Source of the DNA: Microbacterium caowuchunii
Lineage (GTDB): Bacteria; Actinomycetota; Actinomycetes; Actinomycetales; Microbacteriaceae
Direction: 5' to 3'
Length of the DNA: 64,000 bases
Assembly (NCBI RefSeq): GCF_008727755.1
Contig: NZ_CP044231.1
Location: forward strand, 1,798,001-1,862,000
Part shown: positions 26,462 through 35,196 of the stretch, one piece after another
How positions within the stretch are numbered: the first letter of the stretch is position 1
Layout of the letters: every line of letters begins with the position of its first letter
Program-made: the position numbers and the translations under genes
The notes under the pieces: model-generated
Told to the model about the DNA's origin: nothing
What the model saw: only the letters and a program-made list of their open reading frames with translations
Database searches by the model: none

Positions 26462-26899
26462 ATGCCTGCCACCCACCGTCCCGGGCTGAGGGTCAGCGCA
26501 GCCCTCACCATCCCGGAGTCGGAGTTGACCTGGCGCTTCTCCCGGTCCTCCGGCCCGGGTGGACAGGGGGTCAATACGGCGGACTCCCGGGCTGAACTCG
26601 TGTGGGACCTCGGACGCTCCCGTGCGCTCTCCCCCGTGCAGCGTGACCGGTTGCGGGCACGTCTCGCCGGCCGCCTCGTCGATGACGCCCTCACCATCAC
26701 CGCATCCGAGCATCGCGCGCAATTGCGCAACCGTGATGCCGCACGGGCTCGGCTCGCCGCCGTGGTCGCGGACGCGCTGCGGGCGCCCTCGCCCTCCCGA
26801 CGTGCGACGAGGCCCACGCGTGGCGCCACCCAGCGGCGGCTGACCGCGAAGAAGCAGCGTACCGACGTGAAGCGTCTCCGCCGCCCTCCCACCGACTGA
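26462..26899 (+). CDS. arfB: Peptidyl-tRNA hydrolase ArfB (release-factor-like rescue protein)
   Basis: 145-residue stop-codon-independent rescue factor of the YaeJ/ICT1 type. The catalytic GGQ is at 33-35 in SSGPGGQGVNT. The C-terminal basic tail (RRLTAKKQRTDVKRLRR) would lie in the empty mRNA channel of stalled ribosomes. There is no stop-codon-recognition domain, which separates it from RF1/RF2. The ATG at 26462 is chosen because a GAGG sequence precedes it and family members begin about here. Confidence 0.93.
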   Translation: MPATHRPGLRVSAALTIPESELTWRFSRSSGPGGQGVNTADSRAELVWDLGRSRALSPVQRDRLRARLAGRLVDDALTITASEHRAQLRNRDAARARLAAVVADALRAPSPSRRATRPTRGATQRRLTAKKQRTDVKRLRRPPTD

Positions 26900-26976
26900 C
26901 CGTGCGGCCCTCCGCGCAGTGCTGTGGTTTCTCGTGCCGGTGTCCGATGGCCGGTGCGCGATCATCCCCGCGGAAC

Positions 26977-26982
26977 TAGGGT
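26977..26982 (+). promoter_or_regulatory. -10-like hexamer TAGGGT before small membrane protein
   Basis: TAGGGT with 7 nt to the GTG at 26990. This spacing supports 26990 rather than the in-frame GTG at 26981, which lies inside the hexamer. Confidence 0.4.
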
Positions 26983-26989
26983 GGCCCAT

Positions 26990-27187
26990 GTGAAGCGAAT
27001 CTGGCCCCTGCTCGTTGCCGGCGTGGTGCTCGGCGTGGTGGGCCTGGTCTGGACGCTCCAGGGTCTCGACGTGCTGCGCGGCTCGGTCATGAGCGGCTCC
27101 TCACTGTGGGCCGTTGTCGGTCCGATCGTCCTGCTCTGCGGCATCGTCCTCATCGGCATGGCGATCGCCCGGCGCCGTCGGCGTTGA
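26990..27187 (+). CDS. Small two-helix membrane protein
   Basis: 65 residues with two hydrophobic helices (~5-20 and ~38-57) joined by a short loop (GLDVLRGSVMSGSS) and a C-terminal ARRRRR that should stay in the cytoplasm. Similar short proteins are frequent in Microbacteriaceae, but the function is unknown to me. GTG 26990 (VKRIWPLL) is preferred on promoter spacing. It converges on the response-regulator gene. Confidence 0.7.
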   Translation: MKRIWPLLVAGVVLGVVGLVWTLQGLDVLRGSVMSGSSLWAVVGPIVLLCGIVLIGMAIARRRRR

Positions 27188-27200
27188 CCCGCTGCCCGGG

Positions 27201-27863
27201 TCAGGGCTGCACGATGCCCTCCCGGATGCCCCAGAGCACCGCCTGCAGGCGATCCCGTGAGCCGGTCTTCTGCAGGAGACCGGCGAGGTGGTACTTCACG
27301 GTCGTCGGTTCGACGAACAGGCGACCGGCGATCTCGGCGTTGGAGAGCCCCTCCGCGAGCAGCCGCAGCACTTCCTCCTCACGGTCGGTGAGGTCGCTCG
27401 ACCCGCGGTGCTGATCGGAGCGCGCCGCGCGGCCCCGGCGATGGGCGACGAACTCGTGCAGGATGCGGCGGGTGAGGCGCTGATCGAGGGTGCCCTCCCC
27501 TGCCGCCACCGACCGCACCGCCGACGCCAGGGTCTCCTCGTCCGCGCCCTTGAGCAGGAATCCCGCGGCGCCGGCATCGAGCGCGGCGAACACGTCGTCG
27601 TCGACGTCGAACGTCGTCAGGACGAGCACATCCACGTCGAGGTGGGGGTCCGCGGTGATCTCCCGTGTCGCGGCGATGCCGTCCATCACCGGCATCCGGA
27701 TGTCCATGCAGACGACGTCCGGGCGGAAGGCGCGCGCCAGGCGCACGGCTTCCGCGCCGTCGGCGGCCTGTCCCACGATCTCGATGTCCTCCTCCGCTCC
27801 GAGGATCACCGCGAGTCCGGTCCGGACGACCGCCTGGTCGTCCGCGATGAGGAGTCTGATCAC
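27201..27863 (-). CDS. NarL/LuxR family response regulator
   Basis: 220 residues. The receiver domain (1-120) has acidic D8/D9, phospho-acceptor D54 (VVCMDIRMPVMDG) and K near residue 105. The C-terminal LuxR helix-turn-helix has LTDREEEVLRLLAEGLSNAEIAGRLFVEPTTVKYHLAGLLQK. It works with the histidine kinase whose stop overlaps its start (GTGA). The adjacent ABC-2 transporter operon is a plausible target, since such pairs often control drug or peptide exporters. Confidence 0.95.
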   Translation of the reverse strand: MIRLLIADDQAVVRTGLAVILGAEEDIEIVGQAADGAEAVRLARAFRPDVVCMDIRMPVMDGIAATREITADPHLDVDVLVLTTFDVDDDVFAALDAGAAGFLLKGADEETLASAVRSVAAGEGTLDQRLTRRILHEFVAHRRGRAARSDQHRGSSDLTDREEEVLRLLAEGLSNAEIAGRLFVEPTTVKYHLAGLLQKTGSRDRLQAVLWGIREGIVQP

Positions 27864-29092
27864 GTCGCGTCTCCCTCGCGCTCCATGGGGATGGTGAGCC
27901 GGTTGCGCCAGCCGCCGTCCGGCCGGGGGCCGGTCTCCAGGCGCCCACCCACGAGGTCGGCGCGCTCCCGCATCCCGGCGATCCCGTACCCGGCCGCGGC
28001 ACCCGGCGATGTGGTCCGGGTCCGGCCCGGACCGTTGACGACGAGCAGCTCCACGCCCTCCGGCCGGTAGTTCACGCTGACCCGGCAGACGGTGCCGGGC
28101 GCGTGACGCGCCGCGTTCGCGAGCGACTCCTGCACCATGCGATACCCCGCGGTCTCCGCCAGTGGCCCGAGGGGCTCGGCCCGCCCGGTCTCCTGCAGCC
28201 GCACGTCCTGGCCACGCTCGCGGGCGGCGGCGGCGAGGGCGGGGATCTCCGCCAGAGCGGGGACGGTCCCCGGTGCCGCCCCCGGCGACGACTCCTCATC
28301 GTCGTCGCGGAGCAGCCCGACCGTGCGCCGCAGGTCCGCCAACGCTGTGCGGGCGTTCTGCTGCAGCGCGCGCAGCGTCTCGCGCGCCCGGTCGGGGTCG
28401 GTGCGTGTGAGCGCTGAGGCGGCCTGGGCACTGACGATGATGCCGCTGAGGTGGTGACCGGCGATGTCGTGCAGTTCACGGGCGAGGGCGGTCCGCTCGG
28501 CGCGGATCGTGCGCTCCGCCGCCGCGCTGCGCTCGCGTTCGGCCGCCTCCTCCTGGTCGCGCATCGCGCGCGCCAGACGTTCCCGCCCGACGACGTACTC
28601 GGCGGTCGCCGCGGGCAGCGCCGACAGCAGGACGAGGCGCGCCGCCGCGACCAGGAGGGTCGTCGAGAGGAGGTCCCCGCCCGACGCCATCGCGAAGGTC
28701 CCGACCAGTGCCGTGGCCACCGCCGTGCCGGCGACCGCGGCATAGGCGGTACCGCGGTGTCCGCCGTGCCGCACCGCACCGTAGGTGGCGACGGTGACCG
28801 CCAGTGCCCCGATGCCGAGCTGCCCGGCGCTCGTGGCGAGGATGACGAGATCCAGGAGCACGACGCCCGTCAGCACCAGGATCGGCGCGCGGCGGCGGAA
28901 CAGCAGAACGCCCGCCTGGAGGGCGACGATCGCGCCGTGCACCCCCGCGGGAACCGACGAGGGCGTGGGGTCGTCGCCCATCCCCCCGGACAGTTGCACC
29001 CCGACGTAGCCGATCCCCACCGCCAGGACGAGGAGGGGGACGAGCGCCGCACGGAAGGCGCCTGCGAGATCCGAGCGAGAGGGTCTGCGCAT
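27860..29092 (-). CDS. NarL-type sensor histidine kinase
   Basis: 410 residues. Five to six hydrophobic segments lie in ~15-165, with no large extracellular domain, so it senses at or in the membrane. The HisKA_3 dimerisation region has H208 in ALARELHDIAGHHLSGIIV. A HATPase_c domain follows, with ESLANAARHAPGTVCRVSV (N box) and AAGYGIAGMRERADLVGGRLE (G boxes). The start at ATG 29092 is preferred because residues read upstream are not protein-like. An inverted repeat at 29106-29150 separates it from the ABC operon. Confidence 0.93.
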   Translation of the reverse strand: MRRPSRSDLAGAFRAALVPLLVLAVGIGYVGVQLSGGMGDDPTPSSVPAGVHGAIVALQAGVLLFRRRAPILVLTGVVLLDLVILATSAGQLGIGALAVTVATYGAVRHGGHRGTAYAAVAGTAVATALVGTFAMASGGDLLSTTLLVAAARLVLLSALPAATAEYVVGRERLARAMRDQEEAAERERSAAAERTIRAERTALARELHDIAGHHLSGIIVSAQAASALTRTDPDRARETLRALQQNARTALADLRRTVGLLRDDDEESSPGAAPGTVPALAEIPALAAAARERGQDVRLQETGRAEPLGPLAETAGYRMVQESLANAARHAPGTVCRVSVNYRPEGVELLVVNGPGRTRTTSPGAAAGYGIAGMRERADLVGGRLETGPRPDGGWRNRLTIPMEREGDAT

Positions 29093-29105
29093 GCAGAGAG
29101 TAAAC

Positions 29106-29150
29106 CATGCCGGATGCGGCACCGCGTTGCGGTGTCCGGCATCCGGCATG
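29106..29150 (-). terminator. Inverted repeat between ABC operon and two-component operon
   Basis: Left arm 29106-29124 and right arm 29130-29150 pair with a 2-nt difference (CATGCCGGATGC... / ...GCATCCGGCATG). It starts 33 bp beyond the permease stop and ends 14 bp before the kinase start codon. It is a likely terminator for the ABC genes. It may also affect the kinase leader. Confidence 0.7.
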
Positions 29151-29182
29151 GCGGGGTGGGTGGAGGTTCTCGGCACGGTGGC

Positions 29183-30001
29183 TCAGATGTCCCGTCGACG
29201 GACGACCGCACCGGCCGCGATCAGGGCGACCGCCGTGATGCCGACGAGGATCCCCCCGGCCACGAGCGGCGGCAGGAGCGAGGGCGCCGTCCCGATGGCC
29301 GCGTTGGCCAGCGCGACCGGAAGCACCTGCGTCCAGACCGGCACCGTGCCGGCTGCCATCTGCGTCACCCCGGCCACGAGCGGCTCGGAGAGCATCACAG
29401 TGAGCACGATGAGGACGCCGGCCAGCTGGCTGCGGGTGAGGATCCCGATGGCCAGGCCCAGCAGCACGAGGCAGGTGACGACGATCGCGCCCCGGCCGAG
29501 CACGGCGGCGGCCTGCCCGATGTCGAGCGTGAACGGGGTACCGGACACGGCCAGGGTGACCAACAGGACCGCAGCACTGGTGAGGACCAGCACGGTGCCC
29601 AGGACGAGCCCCGAGATGCCGGAGGCGGCGGCCTTCGCGGTCAGGATCGGCCAGCGACGCGGCGCGGCGAGGGCCGCTCCGACGATGCCGCCGAAGCGGT
29701 AGTCGCTCGTGCCGGCGAGCACGCCGAAGATGGCGATCGCGAGGATGGCGATCCCCACCGAGCCGCCGCCCATGGAGGCACCGAGTGGGCTCAGCGCATC
29801 CAGCTGACTGGCCGCGGCGGAGAGGTCGAAGCCGCCCATCTCGTCAGCCGCGCCCTCGACACCACCGATGTCGCCTCGCACGATGGCGGGCAGGAGCGCC
29901 ACGAAGGCGAGCTGCGTGACGACCAGGCCGGCCAGGGCCAGGAGCGCGGTGACCTTCGCCGACGTGGTGCTGACGAGGTTCAGGAGTTCTGCGCGGACCA
30001 T
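29183..30001 (-). CDS. ABC-2 type transporter permease
   Basis: 272 residues with six predicted membrane helices, of which the first (~18-40) and the group from ~80 are clear. SDYRFGGIVGAALAAPRRWPILTAKA resembles the conserved loop of ABC-2 permeases that move drugs, lipids or peptides. It is cotranscribed with the ATPase: its ATG overlaps the ATPase stop by one base (TGATG). There is no substrate information in the sequence. Confidence 0.88.
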   Translation of the reverse strand: MVRAELLNLVSTTSAKVTALLALAGLVVTQLAFVALLPAIVRGDIGGVEGAADEMGGFDLSAAASQLDALSPLGASMGGGSVGIAILAIAIFGVLAGTSDYRFGGIVGAALAAPRRWPILTAKAAASGISGLVLGTVLVLTSAAVLLVTLAVSGTPFTLDIGQAAAVLGRGAIVVTCLVLLGLAIGILTRSQLAGVLIVLTVMLSEPLVAGVTQMAAGTVPVWTQVLPVALANAAIGTAPSLLPPLVAGGILVGITAVALIAAGAVVRRRDI

Positions 30002-30735
30002 CAGCGCACCCCCGTCCGGTCGCCGGCGACAGCGAGGTAGAAGCCCTCGAGGTCACCGTTCGATGCGGCGAGCGCCTCCTCCAGCGAGGACGCGGCCGCG
30101 ACACCGCCGTCGACGATCATCACGATGTCGTCGGCGATGTCCTGCACGTCCGCCAGCAGGTGGGACGAGAGCAGCACCGTGCCGCCGGCATCCGCGAACG
30201 AGCGCAGCCGCTGTCGGAGCCAGTGCATCCCGCTGGGATCCAGACCGTTCGCCGGTTCGTCAAGGACGAGGATCTCCGGGCTGCCGAGGAGCGCCGCAGC
30301 CAAGGCGATGCGCTGGCGCATCCCCAACGAGTAACCACCCGCGCGGCGGTCGGCGTCCGCGGTCATCCCGACTTCGGCGAGCACCTCCTCGATGCGGGAC
30401 GCGGGGATGCCGGCTCGGGCGGCGACGATACGCAGGTGCATGCGTCCCGACCGGGCCGGGTGGAGACCGCCCGAGTCGAGCACGGCACCGACCGTGCGAC
30501 CAGGCGACTCGAGTTCGCGGTAGGGACGCCCGAGGACGAGGGCGGATCCGGATGCGGGCTGGGCGAGGCCCAGCAGCATCCTGATGGTCGTGGTCTTGCC
30601 CGCACCGTTCGGACCGAGCAGGCCCGCGACGCGGCCTCGGCCGACGGAGAAGCTGACATCGTCGACGCGTACCTGGCCGCGGAAGCTCTTCCGCAGGGCA
30701 CGCACCTCGATCGGGGGTGAGTATGTCTTGTTCAT
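30001..30735 (-). CDS. ABC transporter ATP-binding protein
   Basis: 244 residues, DrrA/BcrA-like. Walker A is LLGPNGAGKTTT, the signature is YSLGMRQR, Walker B is ILVLDEPANGLDP, and the switch His is in SSHLLADV. It energises the adjacent permease. ATG 30735 is chosen because the frame upstream is antisense to the UvrA-like gene. The three bases before Walker-type sequence and GAGGCT 6 nt upstream resemble the leaderless pattern, but the first base differs. Confidence 0.92.
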   Translation of the reverse strand: MNKTYSPPIEVRALRKSFRGQVRVDDVSFSVGRGRVAGLLGPNGAGKTTTIRMLLGLAQPASGSALVLGRPYRELESPGRTVGAVLDSGGLHPARSGRMHLRIVAARAGIPASRIEEVLAEVGMTADADRRAGGYSLGMRQRIALAAALLGSPEILVLDEPANGLDPSGMHWLRQRLRSFADAGGTVLLSSHLLADVQDIADDIVMIVDGGVAAASSLEEALAASNGDLEGFYLAVAGDRTGVR

Positions 30736-30963
30736 GACCCCAGCCTCGCGGCCGCAGTCTTCCGGCGCCCCGGCCGGGGGGACAGTCACGACTGGCCGGA
30801 CGGACAGTCCGCCCAGTTGAGGGATGGCGGGCCGGGCGGGCGAACGTGGCCCTTTCCGGACTCTGGGGCGAGAATACCCAGCAGGGCAGCCGTCGGGTGC
30901 TCGCGCCGCCGGCGGACCTCCGTCTGCGGAACCGGTACCGGAGACGCTGACGAAGGAGTCACG

Positions 30964-33489
30964 ATGCCCGCTCCCCCCTCCCGCGAGCACAGCGCCCCTA
31001 CGGCCATCGCCGTACGCGGAGCGCGGGTGCACAACCTCAAGGACATCGACGTGGACGTCCCGCTGAACTCCCTCGTGTCCATCGCGGGCGTGTCCGGATC
31101 CGGCAAGTCGTCCTTGGCGCTCGGCGTCCTTTACGCCGAGGGGTCCCGGCGCTACCTGGCTGCACTGTCCACCTACACCCGGCGCCGGCTCACCCAGGCC
31201 GCCCGGGCCGAGGTGGATTCCGTGGAACACGTGCCCGCCGCGCTGGCGCTGCGGCAACGGCCGGGGATCCCGGGGGTGCGGTCCACATTCGGAACCTCGA
31301 CCGAGCTGCTGAACAGCCTGCGCCTCATCTTCTCCCGACTCGGCCGCCACGAGTGCCCGAACGGGCATCACCTGGAACCGACGATCGACGTCGCCCTGGA
31401 TCTTCCGCTCACGTGCCCCGTCTGCGGAGCGGTGTTCGCGCCGCCCAGCGCGGAGTCCTTCGCGTTCAACGGCGGCGGTGCGTGCCCGCGCTGCCAGGGC
31501 ACGGGCATCGTCCGGGAGGTGGATCCCACCGCGCTCGTCCCGGACGAGACTCTCAGCATCGCCGAGGGCGCGGTCGCTCCGTGGGGGATGTTCGGCCTCG
31601 CCGCCAACGCGCAGGCGGCAGCGGCGATGGGCGTACGCATCGACGTCCCCTTCGCCCGGCTCACCGATCGCGAACGCGACATCGTGTTCCACGGTCCGCC
31701 CGAGCAGCACCAGATCCTCTATCCGGCCAAGAACGGCAAGCTGTTCGACCTCACGGTGACGTACCGCAACGCCACCCTCGCCGTCGAAGAGGCGCTCAAG
31801 AAGGCCGCCACCGAGAAGGGGCTCGCCCGGATCGAGCGCTTCCTCCGCGTCCAGACCTGCCCGGACTGCCACGGCAGTCGGCTCTCCCGCCGCGCCCGCT
31901 CCACGACGGTGGACGGGATGGACCTCGCGCAGGCCGGCGCGCTGACGCTGGCGGAGCTGACCCACTGGGTGCCGAACATCCCGGCGACCCTTCCCACGAA
32001 CATGGTCGCGATGGCCGACAGCATCATCACCCAGCTGCAGGAGACCGCCCGGATGCTGTTGCGGCTCGGCCTCGGTTACCTCTCCCTCGATCGGGCGTCC
32101 GCGAGCCTCTCCACCGGGGAACGCCAGCGGGTGCAGCTCTCCCGTGCGGTGCGCAACCGCACCACGGGTGTGCTCTACGTCCTGGACGAGCCCTCCATCG
32201 GTCTCCATCCCTCGAACATCGACGGTCTTCTCGGGGTCGTGCGCACCCTGCTCGACGACGGGAACTCGGTGGTGATCGTCGACCACGACGTCCAGGTGCT
32301 GCGGGAATCGGATTGGATCATCGAGATCGGCCCGGGATCGGGGACGGAAGGCGGCCGCATCCTCGCCTCCTGCACCCTGGCCGAGCTGGCCGGCAACCCG
32401 GCCTCGAAGATCGCCGGGTTCATCGATCGCAGCGAGGAGGACGTCGTCCGCCACGCGTCCTCGGCCGAGGAGATGTTCGCCCACGGGCGGATCCACCTGG
32501 CCACCGCTCCTCTGCACACCGTCCGGGCGCTCGAACTCGATATCCCCCAGGGGCGACTGATCGCCGTCACCGGGGTCTCCGGCTCGGGGAAGACGACCCT
32601 GGTGCTGGAGAGCCTCGTCCCCGCGCTGGCGGCTCGAGCGGCCGGACGGCGCCTGCCCACGCACGTCAGGGACCTGGATGCCGGCGGGATACGGCGTGTC
32701 AGCGTCGTCGACGCCTCCCCCATCGGCATCAACGTCCGCTCCACGGTCGCGACCTACAGCGGCGTGCTGGACGATCTGCGCCGGGTGTATGCCGCGACCC
32801 CGGAAGCGAAGCGCCTCGGTCTCACCGCCGGCGACTTCTCCTACAACACCGGCAGCCTGCGGTGCCCCGAATGCGACGGCACCGCGCAGATCTCGCTCGA
32901 CGTGCAGTTCCTGCCCGACGTCGACATCGTCTGCCCCGCGTGCAGCGGTTCGCGCTACGCGCCTGCTGCGGACGGGATCCGCCGCCGTGCGCGTCACGCC
33001 CCGGAGGACGACCCCGGGCTGTCGCTGCCCGCGCTTCTCGCGATGACGGTGGAACAGGCGCTGACGCACGTCACCGATCTCAAGAAGGTGCACTCGAGGC
33101 TGCAGCTACTCGCGGATCTCGGCCTCTCGTATCTCACGCTCGCCGAAGCCACCCCGGCGCTCTCCGGCGGTGAGGCGCAGCGGCTGAAACTCTCCTCCGA
33201 CCTGGATCGCGACCAGCACGACACGCTGTTCGTGCTCGACGAGCCGTCGATCGGTCTGCATCCGCTCGACATCCGCGTCCTGCTCCGTGTGTTGCAACGC
33301 CTTCTGGACAACGGCGCGACCGTCATCGTCATCGAGCACGACATCGACATGATCGTCAATGCCGACTACCTGATCGACCTCGGCCCCGGGGGCGGCACCG
33401 CCGGCGGGCGGATCGTCGGGACGGGCACGGTGGACCAGCTCGCCGCCAACCCGGCGAGCATCACCGGTCGTTACCTGCAGGGCTCCTGA
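30964..33489 (+). CDS. UvrA-like ABC ATPase (excinuclease subunit A paralogue)
   Basis: 841 residues, shorter than housekeeping UvrA (~950). Two ABC modules are seen, each with Walker A (VSGSGKSS; VSGSGKTT) and signature/Walker B (LSTGERQRVQLSRA...YVLDEPSIGLHP; LSGGEAQRLKLSS...FVLDEPSIGLHP). Zinc-type Cys pairs are present (CPVCG, CPRCQGTG, CPDCHGS, CPECDG, CPACSG). Such class II UvrA/DrrC-like proteins are known from antibiotic producers, where they give self-resistance. A good ribosome-binding site (GAAGGAG) supports ATG 30964. The end overlaps the convergent HAD gene by 29 bp. Confidence 0.9.
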   Translation: MPAPPSREHSAPTAIAVRGARVHNLKDIDVDVPLNSLVSIAGVSGSGKSSLALGVLYAEGSRRYLAALSTYTRRRLTQAARAEVDSVEHVPAALALRQRPGIPGVRSTFGTSTELLNSLRLIFSRLGRHECPNGHHLEPTIDVALDLPLTCPVCGAVFAPPSAESFAFNGGGACPRCQGTGIVREVDPTALVPDETLSIAEGAVAPWGMFGLAANAQAAAAMGVRIDVPFARLTDRERDIVFHGPPEQHQILYPAKNGKLFDLTVTYRNATLAVEEALKKAATEKGLARIERFLRVQTCPDCHGSRLSRRARSTTVDGMDLAQAGALTLAELTHWVPNIPATLPTNMVAMADSIITQLQETARMLLRLGLGYLSLDRASASLSTGERQRVQLSRAVRNRTTGVLYVLDEPSIGLHPSNIDGLLGVVRTLLDDGNSVVIVDHDVQVLRESDWIIEIGPGSGTEGGRILASCTLAELAGNPASKIAGFIDRSEEDVVRHASSAEEMFAHGRIHLATAPLHTVRALELDIPQGRLIAVTGVSGSGKTTLVLESLVPALAARAAGRRLPTHVRDLDAGGIRRVSVVDASPIGINVRSTVATYSGVLDDLRRVYAATPEAKRLGLTAGDFSYNTGSLRCPECDGTAQISLDVQFLPDVDIVCPACSGSRYAPAADGIRRRARHAPEDDPGLSLPALLAMTVEQALTHVTDLKKVHSRLQLLADLGLSYLTLAEATPALSGGEAQRLKLSSDLDRDQHDTLFVLDEPSIGLHPLDIRVLLRVLQRLLDNGATVIVIEHDIDMIVNADYLIDLGPGGGTAGGRIVGTGTVDQLAANPASITGRYLQGS

Positions 33490-34165
33490 GCCGGGCGCCC
33501 ACCGGGCTCTCGTCCAGGCGTCGCAGTAGCTCGGCCACGTCGGCGTAGACCGCGATCGCTCCGGAGTCCGCGAGTTCCCGCTCCCCGCGTCCGCCGGTGA
33601 GGACCGCGATGGTGTCCACACCGGCCTTCCGCGCCGCCTCGACGTCCCAGCGGGTGTCGCCCACCATCAGGGCTTCCCCGGCGGCTACCCCGGCCTTCTG
33701 CAGCGCCACCGAGATGAGGTCCGGTTCCGGCTTGGCGGTCTCGACGTCGTCGCTGTTGGTCGTCGCGTCGATCAGCTCACCGGCGTCCAGGACCTCGAGC
33801 AGCATGTCGAGCTCCTCCTGCGGTGCGGAGCTGGCGAGCACGACCTTCAGCCCGCGCTCGCGCACCGCCCGGAAGAGTTCGTGGACGCCGTCGAAGCGGC
33901 GCAGTCGCTCGGCGGATGCCGCATAGTGCTCGCTGTGCAGCTCCTTCGCGCGCTGCACCGCGTCGCTGTCCGCGCGCTCGCCGAACAGGCGTTCCAGAAG
34001 CTTGCCCGAGTCGAGGCCGATGCCTTCGTGCACGTGCGCCGCCTGGGCGGACTCCCCCGCTTCCGTGATACCGCGCGTCCAGGCATCGACGTGCAGGTAG
34101 TTAGAGTCGACGAGCGTCCCGTCGATGTCGAAGAGGACGGCTTTCAGTCGTGGCGTCTCACTCAT
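33461..34165 (-). CDS. HAD family hydrolase (phosphatase, beta-phosphoglucomutase-like)
   Basis: 234 residues. Motif I is FDIDGTLVDSN (D13, D15), motif II is LASSAPQEEL, motif III K and motif IV GDTRWDVEAARKAGVDTIAV. A helical cap of about 60 residues after motif I puts it in subfamily I, like phosphoglycolate phosphatases. The substrate is unknown. A TAGCGT hexamer is 6 nt before the ATG, so it is likely leaderless and divergent from the osmC operon. Confidence 0.9.
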   Translation of the reverse strand: MSETPRLKAVLFDIDGTLVDSNYLHVDAWTRGITEAGESAQAAHVHEGIGLDSGKLLERLFGERADSDAVQRAKELHSEHYAASAERLRRFDGVHELFRAVRERGLKVVLASSAPQEELDMLLEVLDAGELIDATTNSDDVETAKPEPDLISVALQKAGVAAGEALMVGDTRWDVEAARKAGVDTIAVLTGGRGERELADSGAIAVYADVAELLRRLDESPVGARLRSPAGNDR

Positions 34166-34171
34166 GCCGAC

Positions 34172-34177
34172 ACGCTA
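34172..34177 (-). promoter_or_regulatory. -10-like hexamer TAGCGT before HAD gene
   Basis: TAGCGT-GTCGGC-ATG on the minus strand, a 6-nt spacer. Confidence 0.42.
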
Positions 34178-34340
34178 ACCAGGACGGGCCCCCGCCGCCC
34201 GGGGGTTGCATCGGCGCGAATTCCGGTGGACCTGAGACGGCTGGTCGGTGACATGAGAGTCGGGTCCCGGCGACACTCGTGAGTCCGCTCGCGCGTGACT
34301 GTTGCCCGTCCGGGCGCGGAGGTCGACATGACGCTGACAC

Positions 34341-34366
34341 TTCGGTACTCACCGAAAGACTTCGGT
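34341..34366 (+). promoter_or_regulatory. Operator-like TTCGGT repeats upstream of osmC operon
   Basis: TTCGGT (34341), ACTC, ACCGAA (34351-34356) makes an inverted repeat, and a third TTCGGT follows at 34361. The cluster ends 2 bp before a TATCGT -10-like hexamer. This is the natural site for the ArsR-type regulator encoded third in the operon. Confidence 0.55.
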
Positions 34367-34368
34367 CC

Positions 34369-34374
34369 TATCGT
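34369..34374 (+). promoter_or_regulatory. -10-like hexamer TATCGT before osmC
   Basis: TATCGT-CATGCC-ATG, a 6-nt spacer, placed directly behind the TTCGGT repeats. Confidence 0.5.
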
Positions 34375-34380
34375 CATGCC

Positions 34381-34827
34381 ATGACGACCCACACATATGA
34401 GAGCGCACTGAAATGGCGCGGACGGACACGAGACTACGAAGGATACGAGCGTCGCCACGATGTGACGATCGCGGGGACGGAGCTGGCGGTGAGCGCGGAC
34501 GCCGCGTTCCGAGGAGACGCGGTTCTTCCCAACCCGGAGCAGCTCATCGTCGCCGCGGCCAGTTCGTGCCAGCTTCTCTCCTTTCTGGCGGTGGCGGCCC
34601 TCGGCGGGGTCGACGTGGTCGAGTACCGGGACCGTGCCTACGGTGAGATGCCGGCGAGCGGAGACCCGATGCATCTGACTCGCATCGTCCTTCGTCCGCA
34701 CATCGCCATCGTCGGCGCGAGCGTCGCACGTGTCGAGCGGCTCGTCGGCATAGCGCATGCGCAGTGCTACGTCGCGAACAGCCTCATCACCGAGGTCGTC
34801 GTCGAACCGTCCGTCGAGGTGAGGTGA
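34381..34827 (+). CDS. OsmC family peroxiredoxin-like protein
   Basis: 148 residues of the OsmC/Ohr fold. The two redox cysteines are C63 (VAAASSCQLLSFLA) and C129 (GIAHAQCYVANS), at the positions used for organic hydroperoxide reduction. R17 may correspond to the activating Arg. It heads a three-gene operon with an ACT-domain protein (one-base overlap, TGATG) and an ArsR-type regulator. A dithiol system such as lipoamide or mycothiol would be the electron donor, by family knowledge. Confidence 0.88.
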   Translation: MTTHTYESALKWRGRTRDYEGYERRHDVTIAGTELAVSADAAFRGDAVLPNPEQLIVAAASSCQLLSFLAVAALGGVDVVEYRDRAYGEMPASGDPMHLTRIVLRPHIAIVGASVARVERLVGIAHAQCYVANSLITEVVVEPSVEVR

Positions 34828-35192
34828 TGTTCGATATCGAGGTATCCGTCCCGCGGGGTGCGGAATCGCTCGTGCAGATCGCGGACATACTCGGCGCCGC
34901 CGAGGTCGGGCTCGAAGGGGGTGGCATGTGGTCCGGGGTGGCGCACTATCTGATCGCAGAACCGGACGCAGCGACTCTCGCCCTCGCAGAGGCGGGATGG
35001 GGAGCCGCCATCGTCCGTCCGGTCGTCGTCGCCGAGCTGCATGCCGATGTTCCTGGCGCTTTGGGGCGGATGATGCGGGTGCTGGTCGATGCCGGCATCG
35101 CACTTCACGCGCAGTACAGCGATCATGACAATCGGAAGGTGCTCGTGGTCGACGACGTGGAGCGCGCCCGCAGGGCGCTGGGCGGAGGATGA
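34827..35192 (+). CDS. ACT-domain-like small protein
   Basis: 121 residues. The C-terminal half, VVAELHADVPGALGRMMRVLVDAGIALHAQYSDHDNRKVLVVDD, has the beta-alpha-beta-beta-alpha-beta pattern of an ACT regulatory domain. The N-terminal half (FDIEVSVPRGAESLVQIADILGAAEVGLEGGGM) may be a second, divergent copy. ACT domains bind amino acids or other small ligands. Standing alone it may be a sensor for the operon or an effector of the regulator. No catalytic motif is seen. Confidence 0.7.
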   Translation: MFDIEVSVPRGAESLVQIADILGAAEVGLEGGGMWSGVAHYLIAEPDAATLALAEAGWGAAIVRPVVVAELHADVPGALGRMMRVLVDAGIALHAQYSDHDNRKVLVVDDVERARRALGGG

Positions 35193-35196
35193 GAGC

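Noticed and set aside
30736..33093. The long upstream extension of the minus-strand ABC ATPase frame
   Set aside because: It is the antisense of the UvrA-like gene. Real homology starts only at ATG 30735.
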